Assembly (NCBI GenBank): GCA_905220665.1
Contig: CAJNAR010000175.1
Location: forward strand, 186,001 to 250,000
Reading direction: 5' to 3'
Origin: Albugo candida
Lineage: Eukaryota; Oomycota; Peronosporomycetes; Albuginales; Albuginaceae
Length of the DNA stretch: 64,000 nucleotides
Shown piece after piece: positions 34,768 to 46,137 of the stretch; position 1 is the first letter of the stretch; the number at the start of each line of letters is the position of its first letter. The position numbers were made by a program, and so were the translations under genes. The notes beneath the pieces were generated by a model, which worked only from the letters and a program-made list of their open reading frames with translations, made no database searches and was not told where the DNA came from.

Positions 34768-36120
34768 TTATTTTTCAACCTCTGAGATGGTAATGCCATC
34801 ATCCGAGTTGATATTTAATTTTGTGGCAACTTGAAGTAGACCTTTGTATCCTCGACCACTGATATCGATGATTATGACCTTCGTTTCGTCATTGGCTTGC
34901 TACTTATATGCCAAACGAAGCCGTTTGAGCTATTTGTCTAGCGCAGGTATAATACCCTCCATTTGGAAAAGTAGGTGAAATGCTTGAGATGGTCGTTCAC
35001 ACTCACATATTTGCTCCTATGCATCGGCGAATTGATATATTTGATGCAGTAACGCGCAGGTTCCGGTCCCAGACTTAAAAAATTGAAAGATCTATTTGTG
35101 GAGCTTGAAGTCGATATATAGATTGGTGCAAAGAGATGGATTCACGCACTCGAGAAGGCGTTCGTCCAATGGGAGAAGTCATGCTTGATCAAGAAATATT
35201 ACAGCGATGCCACCTATATCGCACCGATGCAACTATCCATGCAAGAAGATCACTATGTGAAGAGACTTTTTTGAACTAACAAATGTGCGTCTTGAAGCCT
35301 CAGCTTACGAAAGGCTGGTTTCTCAACTCTCAACATGTATCCCTACCAAGACACGCAATTAACGCGCTTAAGATCAAGTTAGAGCTTTCGTATCTAAACC
35401 TTCGCTTCATGTCCAATGAAGGCCTAAAATCGCACAATTGTTGGGAAAGGATGAGTTAGAATAGCCGATTGAATAACGGAATGTGTTTTCTCGATATCAG
35501 CTACGCAGACACAGATAATCTTATTAATCGCTATCGCTATTGTCGCTATGCATTCACATCACAATCTATAAAGACGGCAAGTAATGCAAAAGAAGCGACC
35601 TGAATGTCACGGTATCCCATATAAACGGTACAGTCCAAGCCCAGGAGAGCACAAGCGGTTGCAGCAGCAAGCCCGTCTTATCCAACACCGGTTTCAGCAA
35701 TAATGTGATAAGTCTCTTTGCGAGGACTGCCTTACCGATAGCATTATCGATTTTATGACCCGTGTGTGCTGAAATCTCGGGCTTTCTCCATTCTTGCGCA
35801 TCGTTACTGCATTTTGTAAGCCGTTCGGCAAGGTGAAAATGCTTGGGACGACGATCGAATCCACACCAAGCTTGACGTTTCTTTTGGGGAACTAGCATCT
35901 TGACAGACTCCAACATATTCTTTTGCAAGTTTGTAATGTGTTTAGACCAAGGTCTTTGCAACAAAACATCCGCCAAATAAACACAGTAAGCATTTGGTTC
36001 CTGGACGAAAGTATATACAAGAGGAACATTGCTGACGCGCACGTGTCGCTCAGATGTATCAGTTTCCGGGAAAGTTTTTTTGTGGTCGCAAGAATCGATT
36101 GGCAACCACTACTCGTTTTG
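34768..36120 (-). pseudogene. Tryptophan synthase beta chain (TrpB) pseudogene, U1
   Basis: Broken PLP enzyme gene of tryptophan synthesis, read from about 36000 down to 34768. Recognisable pieces in order: FHLAERLT, then the PLP-lysine region ISAHTGHKIDNAIGKAVLAKRL (shown in part: HKIDNAIGKAVLAKRL), then in another frame IIAETGVG and DGLAAATACALLGLDCTVYM. Much of the middle is eroded (type A units also lost ~70 bp near 35530). The C-terminal part has SLGPEPARYC, YVSVND, QAFHLLFQMEGIIPALD, VIIIDISGRGYKG and LLQVATKLNIN before a stop at 34768. At least two frameshifts and several in-frame stops. A 179-codon open frame at 35566-36105 is a chance frame through this pseudogene. The 5' end is cut by the junction to the next unit. 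Confidence 0.85.
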
Positions 36121-36123
36121 TTT

Positions 36124-36347
36124 AGCTGTGGTCACATATTTTGTGAAAAGTGTGCGCTGAAGCAGTTTCGAAAAACGTCACGGTGTTTCAACTGCGGAAA
36201 GCAGACCAACGGTTTGTCAGATTTCAATTAGGTACTTTCCCTTCGATGCGGTACTCTCACATTCTTCGTCTAGGTGCGTTCAATGTTGCTTCGGAGCATC
36301 GTCAAAAGGAAGAGAAAAAAACTAAGATTGCAGAAGATTCGACATGA
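36124..36347 (+). pseudogene. RNF113 exon 7-8 fragment, U2
   Basis: Copy of exons 7 and 8 with the intron between them. The second half of the RING (CGHIFCEKC ... CFNCGKQTNG) is kept, but the first RING cysteines, the CCCH finger and the promoter are missing. It shares small changes with the U3 and U4 fragments that the intact gene lacks (AAAAACG for AAAGACG; ATTCTTCG for ATTTTTCG). It is fused to the TrpB pseudogene, so no functional product is expected. Confidence 0.9.
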
Positions 36348-37559
36348 TCGTTTGCAATTGCTAAAAGAGAAATGATACATACATCAGGGCATCGCTATGA
36401 GAATTGAACACGATGGGACGACTTCTCCAGTTTCGTTAGAATACTTGCGTCAGGCTGACGCGGTCAGAGTACAAAGGTGCCAACTGAAGTAAGTATTGCA
36501 GCGACTTTTTCGACTTGATTCTCTTGAAATCTATCAATTTTCTCTCCTCTCTGGCTATGCTGCCGTATGTTACTGCACTGACACAAGTCATGATAGGAGC
36601 GGATTAACCAAGTTGACGTCTCTGTCCATTCAAACGATCACCTAGTTACCAGCTTGTAACACACCCCTCAGGCCCATTACTCAGTGTTCTCGACTGCACA
36701 AAGGATAGGAAAAACGTTTCTTTTACTTTCAAAGCCCGCCGATCTGTAAAATCATTAGCAATATTTTTGCTTAATTTACATCACCATAGAACTGAAACGA
36801 TCGAAGAAATGTAATCCACGAGATATGAATTTGCACGTGTGAAACATCGTAGCGATTCGAAACATCCCAATAGTGCCTTGTATCGGTCAAGCGAAAAGCC
36901 ATACGTTACTTCGCTCTACGGCCAGTTTCGACTGGAGTAATCATTCTAGTATACACTCGTTTCCATACTTCTTTTGTAAAATGTTACTACGTCATCCATC
37001 TGATGCAGATGTTCTCATACATTTGGTGTCATCGTCTTAAAGGGCTTTCAATTGGTGACTGCTGTGGTGAGATCTTCACTCGAAACGGATTTACTGCTTA
37101 TCTCGGCTGATTGGTTGCCATTTCACGAGTCTAAGATACTCCGTGACTTGGCCCACTTGACATGCACGCATGTTGTTCACTCTTCAAGTCCATCCGAAAT
37201 GCTGACAATTTTAGATCAGTAGCAGTTACTCCTAAACTTTCGGAAGAAAGTCGCAGCCGCGGCCGCACAGTTACAAGCCTTGCAATCTAACTCGTGCAGT
37301 GAGAGCTGCTAATTATCGCAGCTAAAGTATTGACAAATACGCTACAAAAGCTCGATAGATAAAAAATTGTCCGGTCTTCGGTATATCGTTGGAGACATGG
37401 GTGATCTATTCGCTAAAGTACACTCAGCACGTATTGATTAATCTTGGAATTGGTTGCATTGAGTCTTATGTTCCGCAAACTACATTGCTCGTGGGACGGG
37501 AAGCATATTTGCAAGATAAACCGTGAGATAAAAGGGATCTTATAAGGAAAGAGCATGCC

Positions 37560-38291
37560 CTAAGATTTATTTCGTGTTATCTCGATACGAATAGGAGCTT
37601 CAGGTGTAACTTCAATCCCAAGATGGATTTGACGCTTCTGATTTGCTTTGCTGAAACTGATGCGCACATTTTCGGGCAGATCCTGCCCAATGACGAAAAC
37701 CAGGTGTCTTTCACGTGTAGTCGCAAGCTTTGGAACTGTAATGGTCATCTCTTTACCCCTAGGTGTTTGTATTTGACATTTGTGAATGCTTTTGTCTGTT
37801 GATCTGATGATATACTCAGGTGCCAGGAGTTGTGTTTTTGTACCGATTCGGAACTCGAGCTCCTTCAATTCATAAGTTGTGTAATCAATAATTACTTTCG
37901 TGATCCCCACTTTCCAGGTTTCACCTTTCATGGCGTCCATTGCCAATGTGATTTCTTGAGAGAAGTAAGGTTTTTGGTCGAGTGACAGGCTGAGAGTCTC
38001 TCTAGAAAAAGTATACTGGAAAGTATCACAATCTTTACCAAGTCCTTCTGGTCCGAGGTCGAACGGTTTGGAAAAGGTGCCATGGAATTCACCCGAGAAA
38101 TGGGGCTTGTCACATTGATACACAGTAGTCGGCATACCATGCCCTAGCGAAAAATAAACGGGATTTTTGGCTTCTGGAATGAACTTACACTCCATGGACT
38201 CCTCGATAAAACATGAATTGCAAGAAACGGAGTTGGTATGAATGAACACTTGTAGCAGCACCAATAACAAATGAAATTGTACCGTACACAT
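37560..38291 (-). CDS. Secreted cysteine-containing protein, type B copy 1 (effector candidate)
   Basis: 243 aa from ATG 38291. The signal peptide is almost the same as in type A (MCTVQFHLLLVLLQVFIHT). Six Cys are kept at matching places. The mature part differs from type A at roughly a third of positions, for example ESMECKFIPEAKNPVYF instead of EVTECTRNSAAKRPFFF, and STDKSIHKCQIQTPRGKEMT instead of PKDKGIYKCVIHTPSGEKMT. The end FVIGQDLPENVRISFSKANQ is kept. It lacks a ~14-residue insertion near the C-terminus present in type A (between HLGIE and the RIEIT ending). Orientation and position in the unit are the same as in type A. Confidence 0.85.
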   Translation of the reverse strand: MCTVQFHLLLVLLQVFIHTNSVSCNSCFIEESMECKFIPEAKNPVYFSLGHGMPTTVYQCDKPHFSGEFHGTFSKPFDLGPEGLGKDCDTFQYTFSRETLSLSLDQKPYFSQEITLAMDAMKGETWKVGITKVIIDYTTYELKELEFRIGTKTQLLAPEYIIRSTDKSIHKCQIQTPRGKEMTITVPKLATTRERHLVFVIGQDLPENVRISFSKANQKRQIHLGIEVTPEAPIRIEITRNKS

Positions 38292-38327
38292 TCCAATCTG
38301 AAAGGCAAGTTGCTTCGGAGAGAATCT

Positions 38328-38345
38328 GAAAGTGAGTAAAGTGAA
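38328..38345 (-). promoter_or_regulatory. Inr + FPR core promoter, type B copy 1
   Basis: TTCACTTTACTCACTTTC on the minus strand, about 40-55 bp before ATG 38291; identical to the type A element. Confidence 0.6.
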
Positions 38346-38476
38346 TTGCACAAAACTATCGATGATAGAAAGCCAGATTTCGTTTAGCGACAACGTTGCA
38401 CTGTCGTGTTGAGGTCCAATCAAGTGTCCCATAGGTTCACGTAGCTGACTGCGATAAAACGTTAGGTCTGTAACGC

Positions 38477-38513
38477 GCCTCGTTGCCCTTTTGACACATA
38501 GTCGCAACGAGGC
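38477..38513. repeat. Perfect 10-bp inverted repeat upstream of type B copy 1
   Basis: Same arms as in U1; the loop is changed at four positions. Confidence 0.7.
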
Positions 38514-41500
38514 CAACACTTATGTTGCAGTATTTCTTCCTTTCTAAATCCAGTTGCAACTGCCATTTCTGCGACAGCACAATTGAACGTGACATAAACG
38601 ATACCGCTCAGGTGGGCTCTAAAAAATCTTGGATACATAAGCGCACGTTTTCGCTTTTGTACACGATCGCAACGAAAGTCAACCCAAAATGTCGTGGCCT
38701 TGTATCACAAATGAACAACACCGTTTCCCGATTTGTTCTTTCCATCTGGTCAATATATCACCAATCCTCTTTGTCAATGTAGAATATGTCTCTCCTCCCT
38801 GCATGTCGATAATAACGTAGTCAACGGTAACTTCAATGTTCTTTCTAGCTTCGTCGAGTTGCAGACGGTGGGATGGTTAACCTAAATTTGAATTATTCAT
38901 TTTGCCCGAAGGAGACGAAAAGCAATGGTAAAGTATCGGTAAAGTACCGCTGGATTATCAATGCGCGAATTACACAAGATTGAGACAATTAATCAATGAA
39001 ATATATATAAAACCGGGTTCGGTGGGGTCTTTCTTATTACAAACCGTCGGTAAATGTCGGACAATGCTGCTTGTTGAAGTTTCGAGTTGCGCGTTGAGTA
39101 TACGCGATGTACTGTCGACATCTTGAAATGCCCAGGCTATGTAAACTTCCGACTGAAAAGATTTTCCTTGCTACATGCGGAAGAAGTGTGCATTTGTTTC
39201 ACTGGCATAAGTAAAGTTGATAGGCTGCCATTGTCATTACGTATTTACCATGTATCAACTCATTATAAATCATTTATTTGCGGGATAGAGCAATTGCGAT
39301 GGTACCATAACAAATCGAAAAGAGAGTATGTGTGTTGTATGCAAGAGGGAGAGTTTACTGTCGGTAGAGAAATAAAAGTCAAGTGTCTAAAATTGTCCTT
39401 TGAAATCGCGGAAAGCCATATCAAACCTACCTTTGCTTGAATGATGAATAGTTGTATATGTCGTATAATCTCATATGATCGAGGCATAACCCGTATCCAT
39501 CTATGAGCTCTCCCGGGAAATGTGGAAGAAACAGCTATCAATGTCGGGTAACGTGCAGGGGTACTACGTGCTAAACCGCAGTGACATATGGGAATGCTGT
39601 TGGTTCACACATGGTCCCATTTTGCGTAAATTTGATCGAAACTTTTTCATCTTTTTTGAAAGATCAAAATGAACACTTAAGATGAACAACCGACTAGTGA
39701 ACAGGCACTCATTATCGATTGAGCTTTGCTGAGTTTAATACGACCAGATCCATAAGTATATACCTTGTGGTGCTCCGATGCAAAGTCGACATTGCGTGCC
39801 CGATATTTCATCAGCAAAGACCGCAATTATTTGATTGGTCAAATAAGTGTAAGGACTGCACACACGATATTCCTTCAGTGTTTCACTCGTATGATTTGAA
39901 TTCTCGGAACCCTCACAATGCTTCAAAACCATACTATTGGTGAGCTATAACGGCAAAGACGTTCCGATGATTCAGACTTATCACATTGACATTCGGATAA
40001 GTGGACGAGTAATGCATTTATGCTGTCAATAGCTCTGATCTTTTCCATTGCTCAATTCCGCTTTCTTCATTGCTCGTGGGCGTTCGATGGAATTGCCAGC
40101 GGATGTCGATCCTGGCAATGTGTACATACTCAAGAAACAAGCTGCACTCTAGGCGGTATCTTCGCGTACATTATGGATGAGAACATTTCCCGATCAGAAT
40201 ATTTCTATTCCATGAGAAATATGTTGTCCTCTTCAGTGCATTGCCCAGTATTGCTTTTGCTCTTTTAAGCGTGAAAGTTACCTTGAGAGATTGCCATCCA
40301 GTTCTAAGCACTCTATGCTCCAAGCAATCGACACCAAGAAACGTGCAACCTGAGTAATCATAAAAGTGGATGGTATGTCTATTGGCTCCGGCCTCATCGT
40401 ATTTGTGATGCGTGAGGTATAAATGCTTAGATCGTATTGCTGCGTTTGCACTCCCTTAGGTGCATATGGCTGCGAATGCACGTCCTTGTTGCCTGGAAAT
40501 CTTCAGTGTTGGAAATCGTCAGCACGAGAATGTCGTCTTGCAGTGGAATGTAGACCCAACATTCTGGTACGATCCATATTATCATACCCAGTTTTCTCTT
40601 GGCTGTTTGCTGACGCTCTATTTTGGCTGGGGCAATTGGTTCTTAATGTTATCGTTCCAACTAAAGGCGTCCTTTACGTCAAACTCCGCCAGTACTTGGA
40701 TCTTTCTCTTGTCGTTAAGCCTCACTATGCTGCTGATATACTGATCACGTTCAATGCCATACTATCGCCCTAAAGATGATGCGTTCGATGGAATCCTAGT
40801 TAGCATGTAGCCATATACAGCATACAAGTACCTCAGATTAAGAGAAGATTAAGAAACCAGCAAAACTGGTGACGTTGACGTAGACATTGAGATCATCGGA
40901 TGGTTTGACTATCAAGAGAGGTGAATATTGTCGTATACTTAAATTTCATGGACAATTCCTACCTCCGCATGTTCATAACAGCTTCTACAAACCTAAGCTG
41001 AGTTTTCTTGTTGCATCTCCGGCTCTACTGGTAAGTAAGTGCCGATCAGAAAGACGAAGTGAAGCTGTCCTCAAGATTGTCAAGACTACATTTTCTCAGA
41101 GAAGATGAGCGACAAGATAAGCTTTTCCTGTAAAGCACCGCACACCATGTCTGGCAAGACCATTATTAAATGATTGGAACGTTGTTGACGTCATGCTCTT
41201 ATGAGAAAGCAATCTGATTGTCTTGTTGAAGTGTTTATAATCTCTTTGATCTCAAGGTTGGCCAGAGCTCCCGATAGCGCAAATAAAGGATCTAATTTCA
41301 CTTATCGAAACTGCGGAAGGAAAGCTCAGGCTGAATTTCATGTGAGAAAGTGTGGAAGAAGCGTTGTTTACTGCGCATTCCATAAAAGCGGCGTGATGCC
41401 AATCTGATCAAATTTCCTTGATAGTAAAATGAAAACACTGTTCAATGCAAAGCCCTAAAGATCTGCGGACCGGAAGATGGTAGATAACTCGAAGTTACAT

Positions 41501-42264
41501 TTCTTGAAGTAAAATCAAGTCTTCTCATATGGTTCATGCTACATGAAAAAATAAGACTGGCTCTGTTCATACAATGAGAGAGGTCTGCACGTCCGAACTA
41601 GAGGCTTGCTTGATGAACCAAATTTCGAATTTGTAAACGATAACACAGGCTATTATCTCACTTGCATCGATCTTACAAGGAGCAGACCTACATGAGTCAC
41701 ATTTCGCGACCGTCTCTGAATCTCACACGTTGACAAAAAGCTATCCATCATCCCATCTGCGACCCAATCAAGCGATCAGGATCAATGGACAAGATCAAGG
41801 CATGCTGAATCGACCATCATACGTCCCTATACATGTCGTTTGTCTAGCATCGACAAATCAGCATGCTATCTCGCATGGGGCCACACGGTAGGATTGTTGT
41901 GTTATAATCATTCGTATATTTTTTTAGTATCGCCACTTTGTGAACAATACCATTTGGCGTACCAAAACTGACCTCATAAGCGTGGAAGAAACTGTGTCGG
42001 TACATTCGGTATACGCCGCGGATTTCATTTTCTTTGTTCCTCCTGTCAGCGTTTCCATCATTTAAGAAAATGTGTACAGAGAGCGAGCGTCGATTATTGC
42101 AGAAATATTTTCCTATGAGGGTGTATTCTCTTCGCATCGAGATAAATCTGCTTAATCAAGCGCTATTCTTCACAAGACTCAAATGGTTATAGCTGTGCGG
42201 CAAAGTCGAAACGAGACCGTAAATGAAAACATTGAAAATTATAGCTCAATTCGCGCCACAGCCC

Positions 42265-43687
42265 TTATTTTTCAACCTCTGAGATGGTAATGCCATCATC
42301 CGAGTTGATATTTAATTTTGTGGCAACTTGAAGTAGACCTTTGTATCCTCGACCACTGATATCGATGATTATGACCTTCGTTTCGTCATTGGCTTGCTAC
42401 TTACATGCCAAACGAAGCCGTTTGAGCTATTTGTCTAGCGCAGGTATAATACCCTCCATTTGGAAAAGTAGGTGAAATGCTTGAGATGGTCGTTCACACT
42501 CACATATTTGCTCCTATGCATCGGCGAATTGATATATTTGATGCAGTAACGCGCAGGTTCCGGTCCCAGACTTAAAAAATTGAAAGATCTATTTGTGGAG
42601 CTTGAAGTCGATATATAGATTGGTGCAAAGAGATGGATTCACGCACTCGAGAAGGCGTTCGTCCAATGGGAGAAGTCATGCTTGATCAAGAAATATTACA
42701 GCGATGCCACCTATATCGCACCGATGCAACTATCCATGCAAGAAGATCACTATGTGAAGAGACTTTTTTGAACTAACAAATGTGCGTCTTGAAGCCTCAG
42801 CTTACGAAAGGCTGATTTCTCAACTCTAAACATGTATCCCTACCAAGACACGCAATTAACGCGCTTAAGATCAAGTTAGAGCTTTCGTATCTAAACCTTC
42901 GCTTCATGTCCAATGAAGGCCTAAAATCGCACAATTGTTGGGAAAGGATGAGTTAGAATAGCCGATTGAATAACGGAATGTGTTTTCTCGATATCAGCTA
43001 CGCAGACACAGATAATCTCATTGATCGCATATCTCAATGCCTGTGAGCCTGAGCGGATGGAAACGACTTTGTAATCGATTCTTTTCAAGTGAAACGCATT
43101 GGGTGATTGTCGCTATGCATTCACATCACAATCTATAAAGACGGCAAGTAATGCAAAAGAAGCGACCTGGATGTCACGGTATCCCATATAAACGGTACAG
43201 TCCAAGCCCAGGAGAGCACAAGCGGTTGCAGCAGCAAGCCCGTCTTATCCAACACCGGTTTCAGCAATAATGTGATAAGTCTCTTTGCGAGGACTGCCTT
43301 ACCGATAGCATTATCGATTTTATGACCCGTGTGTGCTGAAATCTCGGGCTTTCTCCATTCTTGCGCATCGTTACTGCATTTTGTAAGCCGTTCGGCAAGG
43401 TGAAAATGCTTGGGACGATGATCGAATCCACACCAAGCTTGACGTTTCTTTTGGGGAACTAGCATCTTGACAGACTCCAACATATTCTTTTGCAAGTTTG
43501 TAATGTGTTTAGACCAAGGTCTTTGCAACAAAACATCCGCCAAATAAACACAGTAAGCATTTGGTTCCTGGACGAAAGTATATACAAGAGGAACATTGCT
43601 GACGCGCACGTGTCGCTCAGATGTATCAGTTTCCGGGAAAGTTTGTTTGTGGTCGCAAGAATCGATTGGCAACCACTACTCGTTTTG
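42265..43687 (-). pseudogene. TrpB pseudogene, U2
   Basis: As in U1 but with the middle segment kept. About 43000-43110 encodes VVSIRSGSQALRYAINEI, followed by THSVIQSAILTHPFPTIVRF, which correspond to TrpB's VTSGSRTLKDAINEA and HPYPTIVR blocks. Same frameshifts and stops as the other copies, so it was dead before the array formed. Confidence 0.85.
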
Positions 43688-43690
43688 TTT

Positions 43691-43914
43691 AGCTGTGGTC
43701 ACATATTTTGTGAAAAGTGTGCGCTGAAGCAGTTTCGAAAAACGTCACGGTGTTTCAACTGCGGAAAGCAGACCAACGGTTTGTCAGATTTCAATTAGGT
43801 ACTTTCCCTTCGATGCGGTACTCTCACATTCTTCGTCTAGGTGCGTTCAATGTTGCTTCGGAGCATCGTCAAAAGGAAGAGAAAAAAACTAAGATTGCAG
43901 AAGACTCGACATGA
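43691..43914 (+). pseudogene. RNF113 exon 7-8 fragment, U3
   Basis: Same truncated copy as in U2, with the same shared changes and the same 10-bp filler at the junction. Confidence 0.9.
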
Positions 43915-45142
43915 TCGTTTGCAATTGCTAAAAGAGAAATGATACATACATCAGGGCATCGCTATGAGAATTGAACACGATGGGACGACTTCTCCAGTTT
44001 CGTTAGAATACTTGCGTCAGGCTGACGCGGTCAGAGTACAAAGGTGCCAACTGAAGTAAGTATTGCAGCGACTTTTTCGACTTGATTCTCTTGAAATCTA
44101 TCAATTTTCTCTCCTCTCTGGCTATGCTGCCGTATGTTACTGCACTGACACAAGTCATGATAGGAGCGGATTAACCAAGTTGACGTCTCTGTCCATTCAA
44201 ACGATCACCTAGTTACCAGCTTGTAACACACCCCTCAGGCCCATTACTCAGTGTTCTCGACTGCACAAAGGATAGGAAAAACGTTTTGATAAAACGTTTC
44301 TTTTACTTTCAAAGCCCGCCGATCTGTAATATCATTAGCAATATTTTTGCTTAATTTACATCACCATAGAACTGAAACGATCGAAGAAATGTAAAATCCA
44401 CGAGATATAAATTTGCACGTGTGAAACATCGTAGCGATTCGAAACATCCCAATAGTGCCTTGTATCGGTCAAGCGAAAAGCCATACGTTACTTCGCTCTA
44501 CGGCCAGTTTCGACTGGAGTAATCATTCTAGTATACACTCGTTTCCATACTTCTTTTCTAAAATGTTACTACGTCATCCATCTGATGCAGATGTTCTCAT
44601 ACATTTGGTGTCATCGTCTTAAAGGGCTTTAAATTGGTGACTGCTGTGGTGAGATCTTCACTCGAAACGGATTTACTGCTTATCTCGGCTGATTGGTTGC
44701 CATTTCACGAGTCTAAGATACTCCGTGACTTGGCCCACTTGACATGCACGCAATGTTGTTCACTCTTCAAGTCCATCCGAAATGCTGACAATTTTAGATC
44801 AGTAGCAGTTACTCCTAAACTTTCGGAAGAAAGTTGCAGCCGCAGCCGCACAGTTACAAGCCTTGCAATGTAACTCGTGCAGTGAGAGCTGCTAATTATC
44901 GCAGCTAAAGTATTGACAAATACGCTACAAAAGCTCGATAGATAAAAAATTGTCCGGTCTTCGGTATATCGTTGGAGACATGGGTGATCTATTCGCTAAA
45001 GTACACGCAGCACGTATTGATTAATCTTGGAATTGGTTGCATTGAGTCTTATGTTCCGCAAAATACATTGCTCGTGGGAAGGGAAGCATATTTGCAAGAT
45101 AAATCGTGAGATAAAAGGGATCTTATAAGGAAAGAGCATGCC

Positions 45143-45916
45143 CTAAGATTTATTTTGTGTTATTTCGATACGAATAGGAGCTTTAGATAAAGATTTCATG
45201 CTGCTACGTAGTTTTCCAATCCGTGAAAGAGCTTTAATCCCAAGATGGAATTGACGCTTCTGATCTGCTTTGCTGAAACTGATGCGCACATTTTCGGGCA
45301 GATCCTGCCCAATCACGAAAACCAAGTTCCGATTTGTATCCGTAAGCTTTGGAACTGTAATGGTCATCTTTTCACCCGAAGGTGTATGTATTACACATTT
45401 GTAAATGCCTTTGTCTTTTGGCCTGGTGATATGCTCAGGTACCAGGAGTTCTGTTTTGGTACCTATTCGGAACTCGAGCTTCTTCCAATCATGAGTTGTG
45501 TGATTAATAATTACTTTCTTGATCCTCACTTTCCAGGTTTTATCATTTAAGGCCTCCATTGTCAATGTGGATTCTCGGGAGGAGTAAGGTTCTTGGTCGA
45601 GTGCCAGCCTGAGAGTATTTCTAGAAAAAGTGTACTGGAAAGTATCACAATTTTCACCAAGTCCTATTGGACTGAGGTCGAAGGGTTGGATTCCGCGACC
45701 ATTGGTCATAGCTGCACCCGAGAAATGGGGCTTGTCACATTGATACACAGCATTCGCATCGTCCTGACCTAGGAAGAAAAAAAACGGGCGCTTTGCTGCT
45801 GAATTGCGCGTACACTCCGTAACCTCCTCGATAAAACATGAATTGCAAGAAACGGAGCTGGCATGAATGAACACTTGGAGCAGCACCAATAACAAATGAC
45901 GTTGTACCGTACACAT
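45143..45916 (-). CDS. Secreted cysteine-containing protein, type A copy 2 (effector candidate)
   Basis: 257 aa from ATG 45916. Nearly the same as copy 1 of type A. The differences that I see are all replacements towards the C-terminus: Y to H in NHTTYDW, F to L in NRNFVF, E to K in HLGIEAL, W to R in ALSWIG, F to S and F to S in MKFLFK, and T to I before RIEIT. Signal peptide, the six Cys and the mid-region are unchanged. The apparent excess of amino-acid changes in the last 60 residues deserves a codon-level test. Confidence 0.85.
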   Translation of the reverse strand: MCTVQRHLLLVLLQVFIHASSVSCNSCFIEEVTECTRNSAAKRPFFFFLGQDDANAVYQCDKPHFSGAAMTNGRGIQPFDLSPIGLGENCDTFQYTFSRNTLRLALDQEPYSSRESTLTMEALNDKTWKVRIKKVIINHTTHDWKKLEFRIGTKTELLVPEHITRPKDKGIYKCVIHTPSGEKMTITVPKLTDTNRNLVFVIGQDLPENVRISFSKADQKRQFHLGIKALSRIGKLRSSMKSLSKAPIRIEITQNKS

Positions 45917-45952
45917 TCCAGTCTGAAAGGCAAGTTGCTTCGAAGAGAATCT

Positions 45953-45970
45953 GAAAGTGAGTAAAGTGAA
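45953..45970 (-). promoter_or_regulatory. Inr + FPR core promoter, type A copy 2
   Basis: Same 18-bp element as in copy 1, about 40-55 bp before ATG 45916. Confidence 0.6.
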
Positions 45971-46100
45971 CAGCACAAAACTATCGATGATAGAAAGCCA
46001 GATTCCGTTTAGCGATAACGATGCACTGTCGTGTTGAGGTCCAATCAAGTGTCCCATAGGTTCACTCAGCTGACTGCGATAAAGCTTAGGTCTGTAACGC

Positions 46101-46137
46101 GCCTCGTTGCCCTTTTAACACATAAGCGCAACGAGGC
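46101..46137. repeat. Perfect 10-bp inverted repeat upstream of type A copy 2
   Basis: Same arms and same loop as in U1. Confidence 0.7.

Larger units (their letters stand above)
36124..43690. repeat. Array unit U2 (type B)
   Basis: 7567 bp. Begins with a dead RNF113 exon 7-8 fragment. 36348-37559 and 38292-42264 are spacer without an intact gene. Type-B hallmarks: GTAATCCACGAGATATGAAT near 36812, and the ~70-bp segment at about 43025-43110 that is missing in type A. Confidence 0.93.

Noticed and set aside
35566..36105. 179-codon minus frame, repeated in U2 and U3, as a second secreted protein
   Set aside because: It reads through a TrpB pseudogene: HKIDNAIGKAVLAKRL is TrpB, and the sequence after it matches TrpB only in another frame. 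There is no ATG at its start and no promoter.
36150..36347. RING-containing frames in U2-U4 as small E3 ligases
   Set aside because: They are exon 7-8 fragments of RNF113 with only the second half of the RING and no own promoter.
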